From the NCBI GenBank assembly GCA_035629025.1, contig DASPIU010000070.1, positions 104,265-168,264 of the forward strand: a stretch of 64,000 nucleotides of DNA, given 5' to 3'. Below are positions 1 to 9,012 of the stretch, in pieces. This DNA is from Stenotrophomonas_A sp035629025. Lineage in GTDB: Bacteria > Pseudomonadota > Gammaproteobacteria > Xanthomonadales > Xanthomonadaceae. Positions within the stretch are counted from its first letter, which is position 1. Every line of letters starts with the position of its first letter. The position numbers and the translations under genes were made by a program. Below the pieces are notes generated by a model. That model did no database searches, was not told the DNA's origin, and worked only from the letters and a program-made list of their open reading frames with translations.

Positions 1-1
1 C

Positions 2-212
2 GACGGCAGCGGCGTGCCCGAAGAGCTGGCCGAGCATTTGTTCCTGCCGCTGGTCAGCGGCCGCGCCGATGGCAGTGGCCTGGGCCTGGCATTGGCCACG
101 CAGGTCGCGCGCGAACACCACGGCACGCTGACCTACCGCTCGCGGCCAGGGCATACCGTTTTCACCTTGTTGTTGCCGCAGCCAGCCCTGGATGCCGGCA
201 AGGAGCATGACC

Positions 213-220
<8 letters not shown>
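2..220 (+). CDS. ntrB: Nitrogen regulation histidine kinase NtrB/GlnL, C-terminal end only
   Basis: This is the last part of a sensor histidine kinase whose start lies outside the window. The visible residues are the end of a HATPase_c domain: a G2-type GSGLGLA motif followed by the closing beta strands and a short tail. The stop overlaps the start of the ntrC-type response regulator by 8 bases, the usual kinase-regulator coupling, so this is most likely NtrB (GlnL), which phosphorylates NtrC when nitrogen is short. Assignment to NtrB rather than another kinase rests mainly on that partner, because no sensor domain is visible. Confidence 0.75.
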
Positions 221-1652
<1,432 letters not shown>

Positions 1653-1721
1653 TCCACGCGACTGCATTCATGGGTCCTGCACGCCGCGCCCCCTAGCGTG
1701 CCCCATGTCTGGAGGAACCCC

Positions 1722-2309
1722 GTGGCGACAAGAAACAACGCACTCATCAATTGCCGTGCGCTTGGCGCGCTGGCGCTGCTTGCGCTGACCGCGTGCAGCA
1801 GCGCGCCGCCGCCGCCGCCACCGCCGCCGCCCACGCCCGTGCTGCCCAGCAGCGTGCGCCAGGCCGAGGCCGCGCTGGCCTCGGCATCGAGCAGCCTGGT
1901 CAGTGGCCGCCTGGTGCTGTTGCCGGTGGCGCAAGGCGTGCGCCTGACCGGTACGGTCGGCGGGCTGCGCCCCGGTGGCAACTTCGGTTTCCATGTGCAC
2001 GAACGCGGCGATTGCAGCGCGGTGGACGCCAGCAGCGCCGGTGCGCACTTCAATCCCACTGCTGCTGCGCACGGCCGCGCGGGCGCGGGCGCGCATCATC
2101 TGGGTGACATGGACAACCTCGTGGCCGATGGCGAGGGCGTGGTGCACATCGATCGCGTGCTGGGCGGCGTCAGCCTCGGTACCGGTGCGGCCAACGACAT
2201 CCTCGGCCGCGCGCTCATCGTCCATGCCGACCCCGACGACTACCGCAGCCAGCCCAGCGGCAACGCCGGCGCGCGCCTGGCCTGCGGCGTCATTCGCGCC
2301 AGCCGTTGA
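1722..2309 (+). CDS. sodC: Cu/Zn superoxide dismutase, lipoprotein (first copy)
   Basis: 195-residue periplasmic Cu/Zn superoxide dismutase that converts superoxide to oxygen and peroxide. A signal peptide ends in a lipobox (LTAC), so it is probably lipid-anchored. A run of about ten prolines follows the anchor and acts as a spacer. The SOD domain shows the copper ligand pair in GFHVHERGDC, a further histidine in AHFNP, HHLGDM, and the closing GNAGARLACGVI with the disulfide cysteine. The GTG at 1722 has GGAGGA 5 bases upstream and gives a perfect signal peptide, so it is preferred to the GTG at 1698. A second sodC follows after 53 bases. Confidence 0.9.
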   Translation: MATRNNALINCRALGALALLALTACSSAPPPPPPPPPTPVLPSSVRQAEAALASASSSLVSGRLVLLPVAQGVRLTGTVGGLRPGGNFGFHVHERGDCSAVDASSAGAHFNPTAAAHGRAGAGAHHLGDMDNLVADGEGVVHIDRVLGGVSLGTGAANDILGRALIVHADPDDYRSQPSGNAGARLACGVIRASR

Positions 2310-2362
2310 TTGCGGCGGCATACTGCCGTCACCACGCCCGATGGGCTCGAGGAGGAAACACC

Positions 2363-2986
2363 ATGCGCATGATCCCGACCACGCTGTTCATTGCCACCGC
2401 CCTGGCCCTGGTGGCCTGCAAGCGCGAGCAAGCGCCGGCCGACAGCGCCGCCACCGCCGAGCCCGCCGGCCAGGCAGCCACGCCAGCGGCAGCGACCGCG
2501 CCGCAGGCACCCGAGGCGGGCGCTGCCAGCGCCACGGCCGAGATCAAGCCGACCCAGGGCAATGAGGTCAAAGGGCAGGTCAGCTTCAAGGTGGTGGACG
2601 GCGCGGTGCGCGTGAGCGGCCAGCTCAGCGGGCTCAAGCCCAACAGCGAGCACGGCTTCCACATCCACGAGAAGGGCGATTGCAGCGCGCCGGACGGCAG
2701 CAGCGCGGGCGGCCACTTCAATCCGGCGCAAAGCCAGCATGGCAGTGTGACCACGGACATGCACCACGGCGGCGACATGCCCAACATCACCGCCGACGCG
2801 CAGGGCAACGCGACCATCGATGGCCCGGTGTCGAACAACGTGAACATCGGCAAGGGCGACAACTTCGACATCGCCGGCCATGCCGTGATCGTCCATGCCG
2901 ACCCCGACGACTACAAGACCCAGCCCACCGGCAACGCAGGCGGCCGCCTGGCCTGCGGCGTGATCACCACGGCTGGCGCTCAGTAA
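2363..2986 (+). CDS. sodC: Cu/Zn superoxide dismutase, lipoprotein (second copy)
   Basis: 207-residue paralogue of the preceding gene, also with a lipobox (LVAC) and a long Ala/Pro/Glu-rich linker before the catalytic domain. Metal-site motifs GFHIHEKGDC, GHFNP and HHGGDMPN, and the C-terminal GNAGGRLACGVI, are all present. The ATG at 2363 is preceded by AGGAGGAAA. It is probably co-transcribed with the first copy and doubles periplasmic superoxide defence. Its last codons lie inside the left 17-bp direct repeat of the insert that follows, so the insertion left the reading frame intact. Confidence 0.9.
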   Translation: MRMIPTTLFIATALALVACKREQAPADSAATAEPAGQAATPAAATAPQAPEAGAASATAEIKPTQGNEVKGQVSFKVVDGAVRVSGQLSGLKPNSEHGFHIHEKGDCSAPDGSSAGGHFNPAQSQHGSVTTDMHHGGDMPNITADAQGNATIDGPVSNNVNIGKGDNFDIAGHAVIVHADPDDYKTQPTGNAGGRLACGVITTAGAQ

Positions 2987-2991
2987 CTCAG
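2975..2991 (+). repeat. Left 17-bp direct repeat of the 890-bp insert
   Basis: GGCGCTCAGTAACTCAG, identical to the copy at 3865-3881. It covers the last codons and stop of the second sodC. The two copies are the same strand and exactly 890 bp apart, as expected for a duplicated target or att core. Confidence 0.7.
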
Positions 2992-3057
2992 CCTCGCAAC
3001 TGTTCATAAAGGTTGGGCAGGGTCGCTTGAAGGGGTGCACACGCTCCTGAAGCGGTC

Positions 3058-3063
3058 TATAAT
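3058..3063 (+). promoter_or_regulatory. Perfect -10 box TATAAT upstream of the candidate small RNA
   Basis: TATAAT matches the sigma-70 consensus. No good -35 lies at 17 bp spacing; TTGAAG at 3027 is 25 bp away. It would start transcription near 3070, leading into the hairpin-rich segment that ends at the terminator at 3171-3196. Confidence 0.4.
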
Positions 3064-3069
3064 CGGCTC

Positions 3070-3196
3070 TGCAACACGAAGCGACTAACCGGATGAAAGC
3101 GAGCGCTTCCCAGCGGCCTCGGCCGTAGGTACCCACGGTACCTCGAAAGTGGTTTTCCGGATCTGAGTACAAAAAGGGCGCTTCGGCGCCCTTTTT
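3070..3196 (+). ncRNA. Candidate structured small RNA inside the insert
   Basis: About 127 nt between a TATAAT box and a perfect terminator, with no credible plus-strand reading frame. Self-complementary segments include AGGTACC at 3127-3133 pairing with GGTACCT at 3137-3143, CGGCC/GGCCG at 3114-3125, AAGCG/CGCTT at 3097-3108, and a possible closing pair between CCGGA near 3089-3093 and UCCGG near 3156-3160. I do not recognise it as 6S, SRP, tmRNA or RNase P RNA. It converges on the insert's protein gene. Confidence 0.4.
3171..3196 (+). terminator. Bidirectional intrinsic terminator with TTCG tetraloop
   Basis: Perfect 11-bp stem (AAAAAGGGCGC, TTCG loop, GCGCCCTTTTT). It has A and T runs on both sides, so it can end the candidate small RNA on the plus strand and the minus-strand gene that stops at 3203. 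Confidence 0.85.
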
Positions 3197-3202
3197 GTTT
3201 GC

Positions 3203-3754
3203 TCAGTGTCGGCGCTTCTTCCGCGGCTTCGTCGGCGGTGGAGCGTAGACTTCGGCACACACCACCATGAAGGGGCGCGGGCTTCCGGTCACGCTCGGCG
3301 GCTTGCCGGTTTGGTGATAGGCGCTCTCCACGACCAGCTCAAGATCCTGCCAGGTGCGCTTATCCGGGCCTGCGCGGTGGATTTCCACGAACACGTGGTA
3401 AGGGCCTGCCGGGCTCTCTACCGTGATCGTGTGAACCCAGTTTCGCTTGAACGCTGTAAGGGTGATGGTCTTGTCGGCCATCGCCCGGATCACGTCGGGC
3501 AGTGCCTTCGACAATCCATAGCGGATTGGGCAGTAAGTGCGTGGCTGCTTCGTGTCTTCGTCGATCACCGAATCGCCAGATGGATGCGGAATTTTCCCGT
3601 AGGCTTCGCTGAAGCAGTGTGTGCTGAAGGTGACCGCGATCCTGAGTGCCTTGTTCAGCCGTTCGCTATGCAGCGTCATGCTGAAGGGATCCAGGTGCGA
3701 AAGGTCGATCCGCTGACCACCCACCCACACCGGGTGGAAATACTCCTTCCTCAC
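3203..3754 (-). CDS. Orphan hypothetical protein carried by the insert
   Basis: About 183 residues from the GTG at 3754; a TTG at 3820 would add 22. It starts with a conserved-looking stretch (EYFHPVWVGGQRIDLSHLDPF) and contains NHCF-like THCFSE, several aromatic and charged strands, and a basic C-terminal tail (PPPTKPRKKRRH). There is no signal peptide or membrane segment. I do not recognise the family with confidence; similar small soluble proteins occur as orphans in proteobacteria, and I cannot give a function. Base composition is lower in GC than the neighbouring genes, consistent with transfer. It is the only protein gene between the 17-bp repeats and shares a terminator with the candidate RNA. 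Confidence 0.6.
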   Translation of the reverse strand: MRKEYFHPVWVGGQRIDLSHLDPFSMTLHSERLNKALRIAVTFSTHCFSEAYGKIPHPSGDSVIDEDTKQPRTYCPIRYGLSKALPDVIRAMADKTITLTAFKRNWVHTITVESPAGPYHVFVEIHRAGPDKRTWQDLELVVESAYHQTGKPPSVTGSPRPFMVVCAEVYAPPPTKPRKKRRH

Positions 3755-3864
3755 CGCCGTTCCAATGGCCTGTTCAATCGGACCATTATCTCCGGCGGTC
3801 GCCTGACGTGGCTCCGCCAATCGTGCTCGATTGCAGATCGGTTAGAGGCAAGACCCCTTATTGC

Positions 3865-3881
3865 GGCGCTCAGTAACTCAG
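3865..3881 (+). repeat. Right 17-bp direct repeat of the 890-bp insert
   Basis: Second exact copy of GGCGCTCAGTAACTCAG. It overlaps the stop codon of the VOC gene on the minus strand (3878-3880), just as the left copy overlaps the sodC stop. Confidence 0.7.
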
Positions 3882-4315
3882 TAGTTGGACCACAAGCCCG
3901 GCGTGGCCAGTTCGACCAGGTGCTGGTCGGGGTCGCGGAAGTAGATGCTTTCGCCACCCTGCGGCCACTGCGTGCGTCCTTCGATGGACACGTTGCAGGC
4001 TTGCAGCCGGGCTTCCCACGCCGCCAGATCATCGGCGGCGATGGCGAAGGCGAAATGCACGCGCCCGGCGCCGTCATGGCCGGGAATCGTGCCGCCCGGC
4101 AGTTCCACGGTGCGCTCGGTCACGCCGTGCTGGAACAGCAGCAGCACCTGCGCCGGCGCGATGGCGTAGGCGGCCAGGCGCGCATCGACGGTCATCGGCG
4201 CCAGGCCGAATACGCTTTCGTAGAAGCGGCGGCTGGCGGCCAGGTCGGCGGCGTACAACGCGGTCTCCAGCACGCCATGCAGTTTCGGCGCAGGGTCAGC
4301 GGAGGGAATGTTCAT
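3878..4315 (-). CDS. VOC (glyoxalase/bleomycin-resistance) family protein
   Basis: 145-residue protein with the two-module vicinal-oxygen-chelate fold: LETALYAADLAASRRFYESVFG in the first half and the metal-side strand GESIYFRDPDQHLVELATPG in the second. Candidate metal ligands are the Glu near the N-terminus, His of VHFAFAI, and His/Glu of QHLVEL. The family includes glyoxalases, dioxygenases and fosfomycin-type resistance proteins, and the substrate cannot be told here. The stop codon lies in the right direct repeat of the upstream insert. It is transcribed away from the unknown 294-residue gene that starts at 5241, with the same orientation, so the two may form one transcript. Confidence 0.8.
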   Translation of the reverse strand: MNIPSADPAPKLHGVLETALYAADLAASRRFYESVFGLAPMTVDARLAAYAIAPAQVLLLFQHGVTERTVELPGGTIPGHDGAGRVHFAFAIAADDLAAWEARLQACNVSIEGRTQWPQGGESIYFRDPDQHLVELATPGLWSNY

Positions 4316-4356
4316 CGGTCGACCTCCTGGAGCGCGCGGGTGGATGCGTGCGGCGC

Positions 4357-5241
4357 TCAGGCCTCGAGCGCGGCGCGGGCGGGCTGCCCGGGTTCGACAT
4401 GCACGTACAGCACGGGCACGCCATGAGCCTCGAGCACCGCGGCCATCTGCCGCTGCCGCGCCAGGTATTGCTCATAGACGCGCTGCAGCCGCTCGCAGTC
4501 CTGGCGATCATGCGCGTAATGCGCGCACCAGCCGGCGGGGTCGAACAGCGCCATGCGCACTTCGCCGCCGGCGTAGCGCAGCAGCGGCTCGGGTGCATCG
4601 GCCAGCCATTCGGTGGCCTGCGGGGCGAGCAGCGCGGCTTCGAGCAGCGGCCACAGCGCGGCCAGGCCCTGGTTGTCATACTGCATCGACATCATCGCGG
4701 CGAGGTCGTGCACGGTGAGGTAGCGCGCGTGCTCGACCTGCGCGCCGAACGCTTCCTGCGCCAGCAGCGCGGTGTCGGGCTGGGCCATGCCTTGCGCAAG
4801 CAGAATCTCTTCGAGCGCGGCGTTGACCTCGGCCATGCGCGTGGCATCGCCATGCAGCAGGAATGGCAGCACGCGCAGGCTGCCACCCACCAGACTCGCA
4901 TCGGCCTGGAACGGCAAGGGCACCTCGCCCTGGGCATCGGCGCCGAACGCCAGCAGACGCGGTCCCTGTTCGCGGCCCGGCGCGCGGGCGCGCAGCTCGT
5001 CCAGGCGGCGGTGCAGCGGCCAGCCCGGGCGCAGCACTTCGGCCGGGTCGAAATGCGCCGCGGCCAGGCTCAGTTCCAGTTCGCGCACCTGCGGTACCCA
5101 TTGCGCCAGATCGCGGCCGACCCGTTCGGCGAGCGCCCCGGCCTGCTCGGCCGACAGTGCCGCGCGCGCCGGCGTGGTGCCCCCGGCCAGTTCCAGTGCC
5201 AGGACGCCGATGGCCGTGGTGCCGTGTTCGGAATTGCTCAT
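4357..5241 (-). CDS. Conserved hypothetical protein, 294 residues
   Basis: Soluble, Ala/Leu-rich protein without signal peptide or membrane segment. Features are an N-terminal helix-rich region, a central HARYLTVHDLAAMMSMQYDNQGLAALWPLLEAAL stretch of which the aromatic and Met residues stand out, and a WCAHYAHDRQDCERLQRVYEQYLARQRQM-like helical C-terminus. I do not recognise the family. Codon use and GC-rich third positions match the neighbours, so it is a real resident gene. It lies upstream of, and in line with, the VOC gene and is divergent from the thiolase gene at 5345. Confidence 0.7.
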   Translation of the reverse strand: MSNSEHGTTAIGVLALELAGGTTPARAALSAEQAGALAERVGRDLAQWVPQVRELELSLAAAHFDPAEVLRPGWPLHRRLDELRARAPGREQGPRLLAFGADAQGEVPLPFQADASLVGGSLRVLPFLLHGDATRMAEVNAALEEILLAQGMAQPDTALLAQEAFGAQVEHARYLTVHDLAAMMSMQYDNQGLAALWPLLEAALLAPQATEWLADAPEPLLRYAGGEVRMALFDPAGWCAHYAHDRQDCERLQRVYEQYLARQRQMAAVLEAHGVPVLYVHVEPGQPARAALEA

Positions 5242-5344
5242 GGGATCGCGGTTGGCCCGTCACCGGGCGGCAGCTACACTGCGCACATTATGCCTGCCAC
5301 TGCTGTGCAGGCCATGTCCCCGAACCCTCATGCCAGGTCAATCC

Positions 5345-6625
5345 ATGTCCGTCGTCCGTCCCGTCGCCATCCTCGGTGGTGTCCGCATTCCGTTCTGCCG
5401 CCAGAACACCGCTTATTCGGATGTGGGCAACCTGGGCATGTCGGTGCGCACATTGGGTGCGCTGGTCGAACGCTTCGGCCTGCATGGCCAGCAACTGGGC
5501 GAAGTGGCGATGGGCGCGGTGATCAAGCATCCCGGTGACTGGAACCTGGCGCGCGAAGCGGCGCTGTCTTCCGGCTTGTCGCCGCTGACGCCGGGCATCA
5601 CCTTGCAGCGGGCCTGTGGCACGTCGCTGGATACCATCGTGCACATCGGCAACAAGATCGCGCTGGGGCAGATCGACTCGGGCATCGGCGGCGGTTCGGA
5701 CACCACCTCCGACGTGCCGATCGTCTATGGCAAGAAGCTGCGCGCGCGCCTGCTGGCCGCCAACCGCGCCAAGAGCACCGGCGACAAGATCAAGGCGTTG
5801 GTCCACGGCTTCCGCCTGAGCGAGCTCAAGCCCGAATTCCCCGGCGTGGCCGAGCCGCGCACCGGCAAGAGCATGGGCGACCACTGCGAGGACATGGCCA
5901 AGGAGTGGAGCATCTCGCGCGATTCGCAGGACGAATGGGCGGTGTCTTCGCACAAGAAGCTGGCCGCGGCCTATGAGCGCGGCTTTTTCGACGACCTGAT
6001 CGCGCCGTTCCGCGGTGTCAGCCGCGACAACATCCTGCGTCCGGATACTTCGCTGGAGAAGCTGGCCACGCTGAAGCCGGCGTTCGACAAGGTGTCCGGC
6101 CGCGGCACGCTGACCGCCGCCAACTCCACGCCGCTGACCGATGGCGCCGCCGCCGTGCTGCTGGCCAGCGACGAATGGGCGCGCGCGCGCGGCCACGAGC
6201 CGCTGGCCTACCTGCGTGATGCGCAGGTCGCCGCGGTGGATTTCGTGCACGGCGAAGGCCTGCTGATGGCGCCGACCATCGCCGTGCCGGAGATGCTCAA
6301 GCGCCATGGCCTGACGCTGCAGGATTTCGACATCTACGAAATCCACGAAGCCTTCGCCGCGCAGGTGCTGTGCACGCTGCGCGCCTGGGAAAGCGAAGAC
6401 TACTGCCGCACCCGCCTGGGCCTGGATGCGCCGATGGGCCGCATCGACCCGGCCAAGATCAACCCGCTCGGTTCCTCGCTGGCGACCGGCCACCCGTTCG
6501 CGGCCACCGGCGCGCGCATCGTCGCCACCGTGGCCAAGGAACTGAAGGAACGCGGCGGTGGCCGCGCGCTGGTGTCGATCTGTACCGCCGGCGGCATGGG
6601 CGTGGTGGCGATCATCGAGCGCTGA
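5345..6625 (+). CDS. Acetyl-CoA C-acyltransferase (thiolase, FadI-like)
   Basis: 426-residue type II thiolase. The nucleophilic cysteine is in LQRACGTSLD, the GHPFAATGAR and CTAGGMG motifs supply the His and second Cys of the active site, and the NEAF-like motif appears as HEAFAAQ. Length and the long loop region (about residues 130-180, KSTGDKIKALVHGF) are typical of the FadI-like branch rather than 390-residue biosynthetic AtoB enzymes. It would cleave 3-ketoacyl-CoA in fatty-acid beta-oxidation, or run in reverse. No fadB/fadJ partner is adjacent. The start at 5345 gives MSVVRPVAILGGVRIPF, the expected N-terminus. Confidence 0.85.
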   Translation: MSVVRPVAILGGVRIPFCRQNTAYSDVGNLGMSVRTLGALVERFGLHGQQLGEVAMGAVIKHPGDWNLAREAALSSGLSPLTPGITLQRACGTSLDTIVHIGNKIALGQIDSGIGGGSDTTSDVPIVYGKKLRARLLAANRAKSTGDKIKALVHGFRLSELKPEFPGVAEPRTGKSMGDHCEDMAKEWSISRDSQDEWAVSSHKKLAAAYERGFFDDLIAPFRGVSRDNILRPDTSLEKLATLKPAFDKVSGRGTLTAANSTPLTDGAAAVLLASDEWARARGHEPLAYLRDAQVAAVDFVHGEGLLMAPTIAVPEMLKRHGLTLQDFDIYEIHEAFAAQVLCTLRAWESEDYCRTRLGLDAPMGRIDPAKINPLGSSLATGHPFAATGARIVATVAKELKERGGGRALVSICTAGGMGVVAIIER

Positions 6626-6643
6626 GCGCGCGCGTGCTGAATG

Positions 6644-6666
6644 CCGCACGGCGATGGGCCGTGCGG
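6644..6666. terminator. Bidirectional hairpin between thiolase and hemY
   Basis: CCGCACGGC and GCCGTGCGG form a 9-bp stem over a 5-nt loop between two convergent genes. There is no clear T run, so it may be a barrier hairpin rather than a classical intrinsic terminator. Confidence 0.5.
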
Positions 6667-6679
6667 CGTATTCGGTGCG

Positions 6680-7945
6680 TTATCCGCGCAGGCGCGGGGT
6701 GCCGTGCTCGTCGCGATCCTCGATCACGGCCTGATCGTGGATGCGTTCGCGCAAGTCGCGGCGTCCAGCCAGTTCCAGTACCGGGGCGCCACGGCTGCTG
6801 TGCAGCGCATTGCGATAGCACTGCGTGGCCAGCGCCGGTTCGCCGGTAGCGGCAAACACTTCGCCCAGTTCTTCCCAGGCCGGCGCGCCCGCACCCTGGG
6901 CGATGGCGCGATGCAGGAATTCTTCGGCCTGCGCCCATTGCTGCTGGTGCCGCGCCAGACGCGCCAGGGTCAGCAACAGTCCCGGGCTGGACGGATGGCT
7001 GGCCAGCCAGCGTTGCGCGCTGGCCCGGCGCGAGTCGTACTTTTCCAGCGGCAGCTCGCCGTACAGCACGACCAGCTCCTCATCCCAACTCGCGTCCAGG
7101 GCCTGGTCCAGGCTGCGCAGGGCGGCGTCGTCCCAATGCAACGCGGCGGCGCGGCGCACATAGGCTGCCACCACGGTGGGCTCGGAGCGCAGCGCCTTGG
7201 GCAGCGATTCCCAGCGCTCGGCCAGGGCATTGGCATCGCCGGCCTGTTCCAGCGACAGCGTGGCCAGGCGCCGTTCCAGCGCGGCCAGCGCGTCGGGTGC
7301 CAGCGCCTGCTGCTGGCGCAAGGCACCGAGCTGGCCATAGGCTTCGCTGGCGCGGCCAATCAGTGCCAGGGCTTCGGTACGCAGTACCAATCCACGCGGC
7401 GGCAGCGGTTGCGCGGCCGGTGCGTCGAGTGCGTTTATCGCATCAACCGGGCGCGCGGCGGCAAGCATGCGCTCGGCCTGCAGCAAGGCATGGGCGACCG
7501 GATCGCGCGTGGCCAGTTCCTGCGACAGCACGCGCGCGCTGTCGGCATCGGCGCGGGCATCGGCGACGCGGATCGCCAGCGGCAGCGCAACCGGGGCCAC
7601 ATCCTCGTCCTCGCCCGCGGCGACCAGGGCCTTGCCTGCACGATTCCACTGACCCAGTTCGTAGGCGCGCATGCCTTCGATCAGGCGCGCGCGGCCGCGC
7701 TGCCGCCGGTAGCGGCCCCAGGCGCGGAACGGCAGGGTGAGCACGATCCACAACAGCCACAGCACCAGCAAGGCGACGATCAGTGCGAGCACCGCCTGTG
7801 GCATCGGCGCGATGTAGTCGTTGCCGCCCACCCGCACCACCACTTCGCCCAGGTCGTAGCGTTGCTGGTGCGACAGCCATTGCGCGGCGACCACGCCGAG
7901 CACGACGGCCACCAGCAGGATCAGGATGCTTCTCAGTGGTTTCAT
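6680..7945 (-). CDS. hemY: HemY, membrane protein of the haem operon with TPR-like repeats
   Basis: 421-residue HemY-family protein: two N-terminal membrane helices (residues about 5-22 and 45-68) followed by a helical repeat domain of TPR type in the cytoplasm or periplasm. It has the family start MKPLRSILILL and the RAWGRYRRQRGRARLIEGM segment after the second helix. The exact role is unsettled; it is associated with protoporphyrin synthesis in gammaproteobacteria. Its ATG overlaps the hemX stop by 4 bases, giving the order hemD-hemX-hemY on the minus strand. It ends convergent to the thiolase gene. Confidence 0.85.
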   Translation of the reverse strand: MKPLRSILILLVAVVLGVVAAQWLSHQQRYDLGEVVVRVGGNDYIAPMPQAVLALIVALLVLWLLWIVLTLPFRAWGRYRRQRGRARLIEGMRAYELGQWNRAGKALVAAGEDEDVAPVALPLAIRVADARADADSARVLSQELATRDPVAHALLQAERMLAAARPVDAINALDAPAAQPLPPRGLVLRTEALALIGRASEAYGQLGALRQQQALAPDALAALERRLATLSLEQAGDANALAERWESLPKALRSEPTVVAAYVRRAAALHWDDAALRSLDQALDASWDEELVVLYGELPLEKYDSRRASAQRWLASHPSSPGLLLTLARLARHQQQWAQAEEFLHRAIAQGAGAPAWEELGEVFAATGEPALATQCYRNALHSSRGAPVLELAGRRDLRERIHDQAVIEDRDEHGTPRLRG

Positions 7946-8916
7946 GGGCTTTGCCTCCCTTCACGCATGGCCTGCAATTGCCGCAGGGTGGTACCAAGTT
8001 CGGGCAGGTCCGGACGCAGTGGTGCCTTGCCGAGCGCGACCAACGCCGTGCGCTGCGCGCGCAGGGCGGGCGAATCCGGCCACAGCCGCAGCAGCCCCGC
8101 ATCCACGCGCCGCAGCGCCTGGGCGAAGGCTTGCGCGTCGCCGCGCTCCAGTGCGGCCCGCGCCAGGGTCAGTTCGATCTGCAAGGCATCCTGCGCCGCA
8201 CGGCGCTCGGAGCCTGCGATCAACGTCCCGCGTGACGGGCGGATCTGCACCAGCGGCGACAGCGCGCGCTGCCACCAGGGGCGCGCCGCGTCACTTTCCT
8301 CCTGCACATGTTGCGGCAAGCGTTGCAGGCGCGAGATGAAGGCGTCCAGTTCCTGGCCCAGTACATGCCGCGGGCCCGGGCCGAGGGCATCGAGCGCGTT
8401 GCGTTCCTGCACCAAAGACTGGCGCAGGTTGAGGTAGGTCGGGTCGTCGATGCCCTGCAGGACGCCAGCGGCCAGGGCGTAGGCGCGGCGCGCGCCGTCC
8501 AGGTCGCCGGCGATGCTCAGACGCTGCTGGCCTTGTGACAGCAGCAGCTCCACTTCATCCAGACGCAGCGCCTGGGCGCCGTGGCGATCCGGATCGGCCA
8601 GGCGCTCGACCGTTTCTTCCAGCAGCGCCCCGCGCTGGCTCAGGCCGAGCATTTCGTCGCGCAGGATGCGGTTGGTGGCGGCCGCGTCCTGCAGGCGCAG
8701 GTTCGCCGCGCGCTGGTCGCGGCGCAGTGCTTCCAGGTTCTGCTCGATGGCCGTCCAGCGCTGCAATCGCGTGTCCTCGGCCAGCTGCTGTTCGGCCAGC
8801 CGCGATTGCCACGTGCGCCAGCCGAAACCGGCGGCCAATGCGGCGAGAACGACCAATGCGAGGAAGATCAGCCACGGCAGGGGCGATCGGCGTCGCGGGG
8901 AGGCGGGGTCGTTCAT
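7942..8916 (-). CDS. hemX: HemX, uroporphyrinogen-III C-methyltransferase-like membrane protein
   Basis: 324 residues with one N-terminal transmembrane helix (PLPWLIFLALVVLAALAAGFGW) and a coiled-coil rich body (RLAEQQLAEDTRLQRWTAIEQNLEALRRDQRAANLRLQDA region, about residues 45-95). This is the HemX architecture; despite older naming it lacks methyltransferase motifs. The ATG at 8916 is preceded by AAGGAAG and gives the membrane anchor, so longer starts are unlikely. It overlaps hemY by 4 bases and follows hemD, which suggests translational coupling in one operon. Confidence 0.85.
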   Translation of the reverse strand: MNDPASPRRRSPLPWLIFLALVVLAALAAGFGWRTWQSRLAEQQLAEDTRLQRWTAIEQNLEALRRDQRAANLRLQDAAATNRILRDEMLGLSQRGALLEETVERLADPDRHGAQALRLDEVELLLSQGQQRLSIAGDLDGARRAYALAAGVLQGIDDPTYLNLRQSLVQERNALDALGPGPRHVLGQELDAFISRLQRLPQHVQEESDAARPWWQRALSPLVQIRPSRGTLIAGSERRAAQDALQIELTLARAALERGDAQAFAQALRRVDAGLLRLWPDSPALRAQRTALVALGKAPLRPDLPELGTTLRQLQAMREGRQSP

Positions 8917-9012
8917 CGGCGGACTTCCTTGGCAATGCCGCAGGGGCGTGGCGCGGCAGCCGACAGCATGGCGTGGCGCGCGCGCGCGGGGCAAGGGGAA
9001 GGTGGACTGGAT

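Larger units (their letters stand above)
2992..3881. mobile_element. Candidate 890-bp inserted element without its own recombinase
   Basis: The segment between the two 17-bp direct repeats separates the convergent 3' ends of sodC and a VOC-family gene. Removing it would rejoin them with a single copy of the repeat carrying both stop codons. It holds a TATAAT box, a candidate small RNA of about 127 nt with a strong terminator, and one orphan gene on the minus strand. No transposase or integrase is inside, so if it moves it must be mobilised in trans. The repeat is seen; the insertion history is inferred. Confidence 0.45.

Noticed and set aside
3070..3196. 6S RNA, SRP RNA, RNase P RNA or tmRNA
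   Set aside because: Length and conserved motifs of these RNAs are missing; only an unclassified structured RNA is supported.
2992..3864. Complete prophage or insertion sequence
   Set aside because: No integrase, transposase or terminal inverted repeats are present; only direct repeats and one orphan gene.
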